The notes beneath the pieces were generated by a model. It had not been told where the DNA came from. It saw only the letters and a list, made by a program, of their open reading frames with translations, and did not search any database. Below, piece after piece: positions 27,388-36,554 of a stretch of 59,504 nucleotides of DNA (position 1 is its first letter; the number at the start of each line of letters is the position of its first letter). Origin of the DNA: Ignavibacteriota bacterium (GTDB lineage: Bacteria > Bacteroidota > Ignavibacteria > UBA10030 > UBA6906); the NCBI GenBank assembly GCA_016218065.1, contig JACRFA010000195.1, positions 1 to 59,504 on the forward strand, written 5' to 3'. The translations under genes and the position numbers were made by a program.

Positions 27388-30300
27388 TCATACGTTTGCC
27401 CTGTGTCCATGTGCATCGGTCGGGTGTTCGCCTTCGGCAGCAAACGCGTTCTCTTCATGCGCCTTCAGGAATTTCTCGACCGCCGGGCGACCGAATTTCC
27501 AAAACACCGCAGGCGTGACAGCCATATCAAGCAGCGTTGAGCTGAGAAGCCCGCCAAGAATAACAACCGCAACCGGATAGAGAATTTCTTTTCCCGGTTG
27601 TCCTGCCGCGAGTACGAGTGGAATCAATGCCAAGCCTGCCGTTAGTGCAGTCATCAACACGGGCACAAGCCGCTCAAGCGAACCGCGCACAATCATCTTC
27701 TTGTCGAAGTGCTCGCCTTCATGCTCCACAAGATGGATGTAATGCGAGATCATCATGATGCCGTTGCGCGACGCGATGCCCGTGAGTGTAATGAACCCGA
27801 CGAGCGTTGCAATCGACATGACCCCGCCGGTCAGATAGACCGCCGCGACGCTGCCAATGAGCGCGAGGGGAATGTTGAGAAGAATCTGAATAACGACGCG
27901 GGCGGATTTGAAGTGCGTGTAGAGAACGAGAAACATTGCAGCAAGCGAGAACAAGCTGAGTATCCCAATCAGGCGCGTCGCTTCCTGCTGGCTTTCAAAT
28001 TGTCCGCCATACGTGATGAAGCTTCCTTGTCCGAGTTTTACATTCTGCGCAACACGATTTTGGATCTCCGCGACAACAGTTCCCAAATCGCGATCCGACA
28101 CGTTGCTCGATATGACGATGCGCCGCTGCACATTCTCGTGGTTAATGAGATTGGGACCTTTGTCGTCGATGACGTCGGCAACTGCACTCAACGGAATCTT
28201 CGCTCCGGTCGGGGCGTCGAGCAACGCAAGCTTCAGCACTTCCGGTTTCGCGCGGTACGCGTCGTCATACCGGACCACCATATCGAACGTGCGCTGCTCT
28301 TCAAGGACTTGTCCGACCACTTTGCCGTTGAACGCGGTCTCAAGAGCTTCGGCAATCTCGCCTACTTTGAAGCCGTACCGCAACGCTTCCTCTCGCTTAA
28401 TCTTGATGCGCATTTGCGGGATGAGCACTTGCTTCTCGATCTGCAAATCCACAACTCCCTTCACTTGCTCCATTTGCGCTCGCACTTCTTCCGCCTTTTT
28501 CCGGAGTTCATCGAGGTCGGCGCCAAAAATCTTGACCGCAATCTGTGCGCGCACACCGGAGAGCAAATGGTCGATGCGATGTGAAATGGGCTGACCAATA
28601 TTCAGAACCACTCCGGGGATTTGCCCTAACTGCTTGCGCACATCATTGAGAATTTCTTCCCGCGACCGATCCGACTCTCGCAATTCAACATCAATCTCCG
28701 AGTAGTGAACACCTTCGGCGTGCTCATCTAACTCTGCGCGACCCGTTCGCCGACCCGTGATGAGAACTTCCGGCACGTTGCGAATCAACGTTTCTGCAAC
28801 TATCCCGATCCGATTCGACTCTGCCAGCGACGTGCCGGGTACGGAAACAACATTGACCGTGAGCGACCCTTCGTTGAACGGCGGAAGGAATTCCGTTCCT
28901 AAGAATGGAACGGCGAGGAGCGCTGCAACGAACAACCCGCCTGCAGCAGTCATGACTTTGTTCGGGTGTTCCAAAGTCCAATGCAGCAGGCGTGTGTCTT
29001 GTTTCTTCAGCCAACGGACGAGAAATCCGTCTTCCTTGTGCGTCAAGACTTTTGCTTTGGGGAGAAGGTACGAGCAAAGCGCCGGCGTTACTGTCAACGA
29101 AACCAGGAGCGATGCTGCAATGGAGATAATATACGCGATGCCGAGAGGAGCGAAGATTTTTCCTTCGACGCCGCTGAGAGAGAAAAGCGGAATGAAAACG
29201 AGAATGACGATGATTGTCGCAAAGACAATGGAATTTCGTACTTCGCTCGACGCGCTGTAGATGACCTGAAGAGTCGGTTTGGGATGCGCGCTACTCCGAT
29301 TTTCTTTCAACCGACGAAAAACATTCTCCACATCCACAATCGCATCATCCACAAGCTCGCCGATGGCGACAGCCAAGCCGCCAAGTGTCATGGTGTTGAT
29401 CGTGATGTCGAACCATTTGAAAACGAACGCGGTAATGATAAGCGAAAGAGGAATCGCCGTGAGCGTGATAGCCGTCGTTCTGAAGTTGAGGAGGAACAGG
29501 AACAACACAATCGCCACCAGAATCGCGCCGTCGCGCAATGCCTCTTCGACGTTGCCAATGGCGGCTTCGATAAAGTTCTTTTGCTTGAAGATGTTCGTCT
29601 GAATCTTCACGTCGGGCGGAAGAGACGGCTGAATTTCCTTTAGCGCCTTTTCAATTTGTTCCGTCAACTGAACCGTGTTGGCATTCGGCTGCTTCTCTAT
29701 TCCGAGAATCACCGCGGGCTTGGCATCCATGCCGCCGTCGCCGCGCTTGATGGGCGGACCGAGTCGGACTGTTCCTATCTGTTTCAGCAGAATGGGTGTG
29801 CCGTTGCGATACGAGACAACCGCGTTTCCAATGTCATCGATGTTCACCGTGCGACCGATGTTGCGAATCAAGTACTCCTGATTTTGAGAGAAGGTAAAAC
29901 CTCCCGTGGTGTTCAGGTTGGATTGCGCCATAGCCTCTTCGACTTCACGCTGCGAAACGTTGTATCCCTGCATTTTCAGAGGATCGAGCAGCACCTGATA
30001 CTGCTTCACTTCGCCGCCAATGGGGATGACTTGCGCGACGCCCGGTATCGTCAACAGTCGCTGACGCACGACCCAATCTGCCAGCGTGCGAAGTTCCATC
30101 GGCGATGTGGAGTCGGCTGCCATTCCAATGAGCATAATCTGTCCCATGATCGAGGAGATCGGACCCATTACCGGTATAACGCCGGGCGGAAGCTTTGCAG
30201 AAGCGAGCTGCAACTTCTCGTTCACGATTTGGCGATCGATGAAGATGTCCGTTCCCCAATCGAACTCAACGAACACAATCGAAAGACCCGCGCTGGAAAA

Positions 30301-30552
30301 CGAACGCACACGCTGTACACCCGCGGCGCCGTTCATGACGGTTTCCAACGGCAACGTGACGAGCGCTTCCACTTCTTCCGGCGCAAGTCCGCCTGCTTCG
30401 GTGAGAATCGTAACGGTCGGCTTGTTCAAATCCGGAAGCACGTCAACGGGAAGTTTCAACACAACCATCACGCCGTACACCAGCGCCAGCGCCGCGCCCG
30501 CAACCACCATCATCCGGTTCTTGAGACTGAATTGAATAATCTTGTTGAGCAT
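27388..30552 (-). CDS. CusA/CzcA family heavy metal efflux RND transporter (second, divergent paralogue)
   Basis: 1054 aa; 'LPVDVLPDLNKPTVTILTEAGGLAPEEVEALVTLPLET', RND permease topology. Confidence 0.92.
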   Translation of the reverse strand: MLNKIIQFSLKNRMMVVAGAALALVYGVMVVLKLPVDVLPDLNKPTVTILTEAGGLAPEEVEALVTLPLETVMNGAAGVQRVRSFSSAGLSIVFVEFDWGTDIFIDRQIVNEKLQLASAKLPPGVIPVMGPISSIMGQIMLIGMAADSTSPMELRTLADWVVRQRLLTIPGVAQVIPIGGEVKQYQVLLDPLKMQGYNVSQREVEEAMAQSNLNTTGGFTFSQNQEYLIRNIGRTVNIDDIGNAVVSYRNGTPILLKQIGTVRLGPPIKRGDGGMDAKPAVILGIEKQPNANTVQLTEQIEKALKEIQPSLPPDVKIQTNIFKQKNFIEAAIGNVEEALRDGAILVAIVLFLFLLNFRTTAITLTAIPLSLIITAFVFKWFDITINTMTLGGLAVAIGELVDDAIVDVENVFRRLKENRSSAHPKPTLQVIYSASSEVRNSIVFATIIVILVFIPLFSLSGVEGKIFAPLGIAYIISIAASLLVSLTVTPALCSYLLPKAKVLTHKEDGFLVRWLKKQDTRLLHWTLEHPNKVMTAAGGLFVAALLAVPFLGTEFLPPFNEGSLTVNVVSVPGTSLAESNRIGIVAETLIRNVPEVLITGRRTGRAELDEHAEGVHYSEIDVELRESDRSREEILNDVRKQLGQIPGVVLNIGQPISHRIDHLLSGVRAQIAVKIFGADLDELRKKAEEVRAQMEQVKGVVDLQIEKQVLIPQMRIKIKREEALRYGFKVGEIAEALETAFNGKVVGQVLEEQRTFDMVVRYDDAYRAKPEVLKLALLDAPTGAKIPLSAVADVIDDKGPNLINHENVQRRIVISSNVSDRDLGTVVAEIQNRVAQNVKLGQGSFITYGGQFESQQEATRLIGILSLFSLAAMFLVLYTHFKSARVVIQILLNIPLALIGSVAAVYLTGGVMSIATLVGFITLTGIASRNGIMMISHYIHLVEHEGEHFDKKMIVRGSLERLVPVLMTALTAGLALIPLVLAAGQPGKEILYPVAVVILGGLLSSTLLDMAVTPAVFWKFGRPAVEKFLKAHEENAFAAEGEHPTDAHGHRANV

Positions 30553-30574
30553 ACTCGAATTCTTCCGCGACGAA

Positions 30575-31735
30575 TTATTGGATGGATGATTTTAGTTGAT
30601 AATTCCCGACCGTTACAACGCGGTCGCCATCGTTCACGCCCGATTTGACTTGCACGTAGCTGCCATCTTTCGTTCCGACAACGACATCGCGTGCAACGAA
30701 CTGTTCGGGCGCAACGTGAATAAAGACAATGCTCTTCCCACGCACATCAACAACGGCATCGGCGGGAATTGCCAACGCTTCAAACGGCGTACCGATGCTG
30801 ACGCCAACTTCCGCCAGCATCCCCACCTTCAGCTTGCTCTGCGGATTGTTGACTTGATAGATTGCCTTCACCGTCCTCGTTGCCTCATCGATGGTACTTC
30901 CCATCGAAAAGAGCTTTGCGCGAAACAGATCGTCGGGATACGTTTGCGTTGAGACGTACGCGTCCTTTGTTCTTTCGATCTTCCCGAGATCGATTTCATA
31001 GATTTGTCCTTCAACCCACAGCGTTGAGGAGTTCACGATTGTAAAGAGACGCTTGTTGACCTCCACCTGCTCGCCGATAGCGATCTCGGCATCAGCAACA
31101 ACGCCCGTGATGGGAGACTTCACATAAAATCTGTTCGAGCCTTCTTTATAATTTCCCGCGAGCGCCTTGTCGTAAAACTCCTTCTGCTTCTTGGCGGATT
31201 CAAACCGAATCTCCGCTTGCTGTACTTCCTTCTGTGCGACAACGCCTTCGAGTTGCTTCAAGCGCTCGAGGTCTTTTGATGCTTGATTGAATTCCGCATC
31301 TGCTTTGAATCGTTCTGTCACGAGCTGCGATTGCTCCGGCGACGCAAGCGCTTGTTGCAGCACCGCAAGGATCTGTCCCTGCGTCACCCGTGTGCCGATG
31401 GTGGGAATTCTGTAACCATCGGCGACAACGCGTCCCGATATTGGCGGAAACACCTCCGCCTTCCCCAGCGTTGGCGCAACAATTTTGCCAAGCAGGTTGA
31501 GACGTGGATTGATGGTTCGTTTCTTTGCCACATCCGTCAGAACGCCCAGCAGGAATTGCGCTTGCTTGGTCATAGCAATCGTGTCGCCACGCCCGGTGGT
31601 TTGCGTTGCGACCGCGCCGTGGTCTTCACCTTCGTGTGCGAAGATGAATGTGTAGAACATAAAGATCGAGATGACGCCGAGAGCTGCTAATGCCACTCGT
31701 ATGAGTGTTGATGTTTTGAGAGTGATGGTATTCAT
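30575..31735 (-). CDS. Efflux RND transporter periplasmic adaptor subunit
   Basis: 386 aa HlyD/MFP pattern ('VFPPISGRVVADGYRIPTIGTRVTQGQILAVLQQ'). Confidence 0.88.
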   Translation of the reverse strand: MNTITLKTSTLIRVALAALGVISIFMFYTFIFAHEGEDHGAVATQTTGRGDTIAMTKQAQFLLGVLTDVAKKRTINPRLNLLGKIVAPTLGKAEVFPPISGRVVADGYRIPTIGTRVTQGQILAVLQQALASPEQSQLVTERFKADAEFNQASKDLERLKQLEGVVAQKEVQQAEIRFESAKKQKEFYDKALAGNYKEGSNRFYVKSPITGVVADAEIAIGEQVEVNKRLFTIVNSSTLWVEGQIYEIDLGKIERTKDAYVSTQTYPDDLFRAKLFSMGSTIDEATRTVKAIYQVNNPQSKLKVGMLAEVGVSIGTPFEALAIPADAVVDVRGKSIVFIHVAPEQFVARDVVVGTKDGSYVQVKSGVNDGDRVVTVGNYQLKSSIQ

Positions 31736-32388
31736 GCTGACCTCCTTAACATTCTGCCGGTTGATTCGAGATGTTGATGCGATGCTGCATGGGGTTGCCT
31801 CATTGCGCGCCGTTTCGCAATTCGATACACAGCATAACCGAATCCCGCCAGCAACAGCAGCATTCCAACGAAGAGCAGAAGCATGCCTCCGAGACCCAGA
31901 CCTTCATTCTCTGCATGCTCGGCGGGTTCGCTGCCCGGCAACGCCTTCCCAGCTTGAATGCCGCTGAGCGGAATGAGGTCAACGATATCTTTTGTCGTGA
32001 TTGTGAGAAGTACGTCGTGCGGCATGGTGTCCGGCAACGTCACTTCCGCATGATACACTCCGGCGAGATCCGTCTTGCCAACTTGCGGCGTCACGCCTTC
32101 AAGCCCCTTCAGCTCAAACGCAATCTCCGCATCTTTGATAGGCTTGTTCGTTGCATAGTCGGAGAGATAGATCAAGAGTTTGAGTTCTTCGCCCGGCTCC
32201 GTCGGCGGATATTTGATGACGACTTCAAAATTCTCCGTGACAGCCGCGAGCGTGAGCACTCCCTCCCCGGTGCCTGACTGGGGCGCGGGCTTTTGCGCCG
32301 CATCGCCATGCTCTTCGCCTTCGTGGGCAAAGAGGTTTTGCGACATCAGCAATGTTACAGCTACGAGTATGAGCCGAGTGAATTTCAT
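31732..32388 (-). CDS. Secreted beta-sandwich protein with C-terminal TM, accessory to RND operon
   Basis: Signal peptide 'FAHEGEEHGDAAQK', Ig/YtkA-like region 'ELKLLIYLSDYATNKPIKDAEIAFEL', TM near C-terminus; 4-nt overlap with adaptor gene. Confidence 0.6.
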   Translation of the reverse strand: MKFTRLILVAVTLLMSQNLFAHEGEEHGDAAQKPAPQSGTGEGVLTLAAVTENFEVVIKYPPTEPGEELKLLIYLSDYATNKPIKDAEIAFELKGLEGVTPQVGKTDLAGVYHAEVTLPDTMPHDVLLTITTKDIVDLIPLSGIQAGKALPGSEPAEHAENEGLGLGGMLLLFVGMLLLLAGFGYAVYRIAKRRAMRQPHAASHQHLESTGRMLRRSA

Positions 32389-32454
32389 TGAGATTGTCCT
32401 TTTGTGATTCTGTAATCGGTGCTACGCACGGCTGACGTTTTCTCGAATTATGAA

Positions 32455-32665
32455 ACCCCTTCAGGGTTTGTATGTCTTTGGTTCATTTGGTAACCGAGGG
32501 CTTCGCCCTCGGCTATAGTATTTGTCCCCTTTGGGGACGGCTATTGCGCATGCGGACGCTGAAAGCGTCACATATTATAGGTCGGGGCAACGCCCCGACA
32601 TAAATACAAACAAGTGAATCGAAACCCTGAAAGCCTGCCTGCCGGCAGGCAGGGGTGACATCCCA
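32455..32665. repeat. Dispersed intergenic repeat, copy B, with inserted palindrome and extra hairpins
   Basis: CCGAGGGC (32494-32501) ttc GCCCTCGG (32505-32512); gtccccttTGGGGAC; GTCGGGGCaacGCCCCGAC; palindrome TGCCTGCCGGCAGGCA at 32636-32651. Confidence 0.8.
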
Positions 32666-32694
32666 TCTTGCGTAGCGTGAGTTATGTAATTGAA

Positions 32695-33996
32695 TCATGG
32701 CAGCTTTCCTCCTACTGCGCGCTCAAGCTCCGCGCGAGCGGCAGTATATTCCAACAGCGCGTCAACATACGCCAGCCTTGTGCGGAAAATGCGATCCTTC
32801 TGCACCAGCAGCGCGCTGAGATCAATTTGTCCGCCTTGATATCCCTTCGTCAGCAGTGCGACGTTGACATCGAGTCGTGGATTGATCCCTTGATAGAGAG
32901 CGATAGATTGGCGAGCGGACTGATAACGATTGAACGCGGAGTACAACTCAGCGGCAATCGTGTTTCGTTTTGACACGAGCGCTTCATTCGCAATTCTGTT
33001 CTCGACTTGAGCTTGTTGAATGTCGGCTTGGTTCGATCCAAACAGAAACGGAATCACAATCGGCACGGACACGCCGATGCGGAAGTTCAGCAATTTATCT
33101 GTGTCGTCGAGACGGTCAATTCCATTGACAACAGATGGGTTGCCCGTGAAATTACTTCTATCAAAGGCGCTTGTTTCTTTCTCCAGCACGATCGAGAATT
33201 TTGGGGTTGGAATGAGATTCATCCACGAGAGCGTTGTGTTCGTGCCGGTCGCCGATTCTTCGAGCTGATGCGCTTTCAGATCACTCCGCTGCTCAAGCGC
33301 TACTGTGGTCAATTGCTGAAGCGTGTATTCCTGAAACGGCTGTGTTGTATCGAGCACTGCTTCTGTTGATGAGTCCGCGTTCCGACCGAGAAGGCGGTTG
33401 AACTCCGCCCTCGCGCTTTTGAGCTGTGACTCCACGCCGTATTGATCTGCAATGGATCTGTCACGCTCAACGAGAATGAGATTGTAGTCCAATTGCGAGA
33501 TGTCGCCGGCGTTAAATCTGCGTTCCGCGCCCTCTGCGAGTTGTCGGTTCAGTTCAACAATTGCGTTGCCAATCGCAACTCCTTCCTGCGCAGCAAAGAG
33601 CTGTGCGAAGCTCGTCTTCACTTCTGCAACAAAATCGTTTTCAAACGCATTGATCTCCGCGTCGGTTCTATCAACCCGGTCGCTCCAAATACTTCGCCGC
33701 AGGAATTGCTGACCGAGAATTTCTACTTCCTGCGACAGTGAGAATGATTGTCCTCCCTCGCCTTGATTGGCATAGCGGCGATCCGAGCGGGACTCATACT
33801 CGAATTCCGGATTCGAGAGGAAGAAACTGCCGAAGCGTTTTTGATCTGCTTCAGCGAGACCAATCGAATACTTCTTCGCCTTCAGATCAGGATTGTTCTG
33901 TCGCGCTTCATCAATCGCTTTCGACAGCGTCAAGCGTTCCTGCGCTAGCAGGCATGGGGTGGACATGAAAAGAAAGATGAACAACAGCCTCCGCAT
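32695..33996 (-). CDS. TolC family outer membrane protein (CzcC-like)
   Basis: 433 aa, signal peptide, TolC-like repeats; operon with 31732-27388 genes. Confidence 0.87.
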   Translation of the reverse strand: MRRLLFIFLFMSTPCLLAQERLTLSKAIDEARQNNPDLKAKKYSIGLAEADQKRFGSFFLSNPEFEYESRSDRRYANQGEGGQSFSLSQEVEILGQQFLRRSIWSDRVDRTDAEINAFENDFVAEVKTSFAQLFAAQEGVAIGNAIVELNRQLAEGAERRFNAGDISQLDYNLILVERDRSIADQYGVESQLKSARAEFNRLLGRNADSSTEAVLDTTQPFQEYTLQQLTTVALEQRSDLKAHQLEESATGTNTTLSWMNLIPTPKFSIVLEKETSAFDRSNFTGNPSVVNGIDRLDDTDKLLNFRIGVSVPIVIPFLFGSNQADIQQAQVENRIANEALVSKRNTIAAELYSAFNRYQSARQSIALYQGINPRLDVNVALLTKGYQGGQIDLSALLVQKDRIFRTRLAYVDALLEYTAARAELERAVGGKLP

Positions 33997-34136
33997 TGAA
34001 ACTCCTCAATCAGGTGATGATTTCAAGTAAATGCGTTCAATAAATAGAATGCGCGCAACTGATCTTTCAGAAACAGATCACAAAACGAGCACAGAATGAA
34101 AAAGGAAGCTTGTCAACGACAAGCGAAGAAAGGATG

Positions 34137-34538
34137 CTAAATGAGTAAACTGCAGAAGAGGACACACTTATCCCCCGCGGGAATTGCGTCCGACCTTTGG
34201 AATTGCGGAGATGGAGTAGATGAAACAATCGGTGCAGCGAATTCAAGCCTGCTTGGCAAAATGGCTGCGATGGAGCAGGCAAGAGCAGAAATCCCGTCAA
34301 CACGACTTGACACACTGAAACTATCGTCTGAGAGGAGACGAACAAAATGTACTTCGTGATAGGTTGAGGGATTGTGCTTGCCCGACTGCGCGGCGTCGTG
34401 CGAGTGTGAATGGACTTGGCCGATTGGTTGCAGCTCTCTCTGATGAATGTGGTGAACAGGCAGCGTGAACCCCGTAAGGGCGACCGCCAAGAGAATGCTG
34501 AGCGGTGTGAACAAGCGATGGTGACGGAGTTTTTCCAT
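34137..34538 (-). CDS. Small His-rich secreted protein upstream of second RND operon
   Basis: N-terminal TM/signal; 'VHHIHQRELQPIGQVHSHSHD'. Confidence 0.5.
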   Translation of the reverse strand: MEKLRHHRLFTPLSILLAVALTGFTLPVHHIHQRELQPIGQVHSHSHDAAQSGKHNPSTYHEVHFVRLLSDDSFSVSSRVDGISALACSIAAILPSRLEFAAPIVSSTPSPQFQRSDAIPAGDKCVLFCSLLI

Positions 34539-34705
34539 GAAGAACCGTTGTTTTCTGTGACTGAAATATTAACGCGTGAGATGCGAAACAAGTTCCTCGG
34601 GTGACCTCCGACAATGATCATCTCTGTAGATATTTTGTTAAGTTGGCTTGATTCAGCGCCTGACATTTTCTTTGCCCAACCGTAGCGAGAGCGACCTTGC
34701 GCCTT

Positions 34706-35272
34706 ATGCACGAAGACGACTTCATAGAGCGAATCAATGCTGGTGATTCGCGGGCTTTCAAGCAATTGTTCGATGCGAACGTGTCATTGGTGTACAATGT
34801 CTGCTTGCGCATGCTCAACAACCGACAGGACGCGGAAGATGTAACACAGGAGGTCTTCTTCGAAGCCTACAAAGCCATCAAGCAATTCCGATTCGAGTCG
34901 AAGCTCTCTACATGGCTGTACCGCATTGCGGTGAACCGCTCATTGAACCACCGGCGCAGCAAGAAACTCCAGCGATGGCTTGCTCTTGATTTCGACGCAC
35001 ACGAAGAAACGGTTGTGAACTACTCAGGCTCGAAAGAAGATGGCGCTGATGTTGCGATGGAAAAAAAGGACGCCGAGCGCATCGTTCTGGATGCAATCAA
35101 TTCACTTCCCGACCAGCAGCGAATCGCTATCTTGCTGCATCGATACGAGGAATTGTCGTATGAGGAAATCGCCAAAATCATGGGAGGCACAGTTGCTTCC
35201 GTCGAGTCCCGTTTACACAGGGCCAAACAGACTCTGGCCAAGAAGCTTCTTCCGCTCAGAAAAGAACTTTAG
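34706..35272 (+). CDS. ECF-type RNA polymerase sigma factor
   Basis: 'FKQLFDANVSLVYNVCLRMLNNRQDAEDVTQEVFFEAYKAIKQFRFESKLSTWLYRIAVNRSLNHRR' and 'LPDQQRIAILLHRYEELSYEEIAKIMGGTVASVESRLHRAKQTLAKKL'. Confidence 0.95.
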   Translation: MHEDDFIERINAGDSRAFKQLFDANVSLVYNVCLRMLNNRQDAEDVTQEVFFEAYKAIKQFRFESKLSTWLYRIAVNRSLNHRRSKKLQRWLALDFDAHEETVVNYSGSKEDGADVAMEKKDAERIVLDAINSLPDQQRIAILLHRYEELSYEEIAKIMGGTVASVESRLHRAKQTLAKKLLPLRKEL

Positions 35273-35429
35273 GAACGTGGACGAGAAGCAGGTTGTGCAA
35301 GATTTCGATACCGTATTTGCGACAAAATCGTAGGTGAATTTTTGGGATGCTACTTTTCGTCAACGTCCCTAGCATCACCGCAAGCTTTCGGGACAAGGCG
35401 TGTCTAATGTGTTAGAAAGGTGAACTGCA

Positions 35430-35906
35430 ATGACGCACATGCAAATTCAAGAGAGACTGTTGCTCTATCTTGACAACGAGTTGTCGGATCGGGAAATGAA
35501 GGAACTCCGGGAACATCTTTCCACGTGTTCTTCTTGCGCCGAACGACGGGATGCTCTTGGGTCTCTCTGGCAGTCGGAAAGCAGGTCGGAGAAGATGGCG
35601 CCATCTCCGTTTCTCTGGATGAAGGTTCAAGCGCGTATCCAGGAATTTGAGCACACTCTGCCATTTGTCTGGCTACTAAGAAAACTTCTGCAGGGAGTTT
35701 TGGTTCGCCCGCTGCCTGCTCTTGCCATTCTTGCCGCAATGGCAATAGGCTTCTATCTTGGTTCGCCGCACGAAGCCCGGGAACCTGTCCAGTCGATAAG
35801 TCAGATGCGCGACGCCGCAGATGAACTTGGCCTTGATCAATTCGATGTAATCCCCCCCGACGCGCTCGGCAGTACCCTGGTCAACATCTCAAACAAACAG
35901 AAGTGA
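35430..35906 (+). CDS. Anti-sigma factor (ZAS-type)
   Basis: 'LREHLSTCSSCAERRDALGSLW' H-x3-C-x2-C; single TM; follows ECF sigma. Confidence 0.85.
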   Translation: MTHMQIQERLLLYLDNELSDREMKELREHLSTCSSCAERRDALGSLWQSESRSEKMAPSPFLWMKVQARIQEFEHTLPFVWLLRKLLQGVLVRPLPALAILAAMAIGFYLGSPHEAREPVQSISQMRDAADELGLDQFDVIPPDALGSTLVNISNKQK

Positions 35907-35915
35907 GGGATCGAC

Positions 35916-36395
35916 ATGAAGAAGATCGTTTTCACAGCGGCCATTATCCTGACAGTTATCAATCTCGTCGCTCTCAGCACGTTGCTGTATAATCGTTGGA
36001 GTGGCGCGCAACCGACTTCTCGCTCCGATCGCCGGGACCAACGGTTCGAACACATGAAGCAAGAGCTTGCGCTCTCTGCAGACCAGGCCGCACGACTCGA
36101 CATGTCTCGTGCGACTTTTCATGCGGAGCTTGACTCGCTTTCCACGCAACTCGTTGCTGTGCGGAAACAGTTGGCACAAGCGCTTTTCGAAGAAAAACTG
36201 GACACAGTTCTCGTCAACCGCCGTTTGGACAATATTAGTCAGCTTCAGTCAGATGCGCAAAGAAAAGTGATCTCCCATCTCCTCTCCGTCAAGAGAATGC
36301 TCACCCCTGAGCAACAGAAGAAATTCCATGCAATCGTCGTGCAGCGGTTTTCTTCGGCGAACGATCAGCCCATGCCCGATCGTCCTTTGCATTGA
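35916..36395 (+). CDS. CnrX/Spy-like periplasmic heavy-metal sensor
   Basis: N-terminal TM, helical 'MKQELALSADQAARLDMSRATFHAELDSLS...SVKRMLTPEQQKKFHAIVVQRF'. Confidence 0.75.
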   Translation: MKKIVFTAAIILTVINLVALSTLLYNRWSGAQPTSRSDRRDQRFEHMKQELALSADQAARLDMSRATFHAELDSLSTQLVAVRKQLAQALFEEKLDTVLVNRRLDNISQLQSDAQRKVISHLLSVKRMLTPEQQKKFHAIVVQRFSSANDQPMPDRPLH

Positions 36396-36554
36396 GATAC
36401 TATTCTTGATATTGAGAGAAGCGGAGTAGTCATTCTGTAACGCCAGCCTGTCGGGGGTCTGCAACTCTGCAAGACGCTATTCTCATTTTCTTCCCTTCTG
36501 TCTTTTCGCTTACCGAAGGTTTTCTTCGCCGCGTGTGTCTAAGTTATTGGAAAA

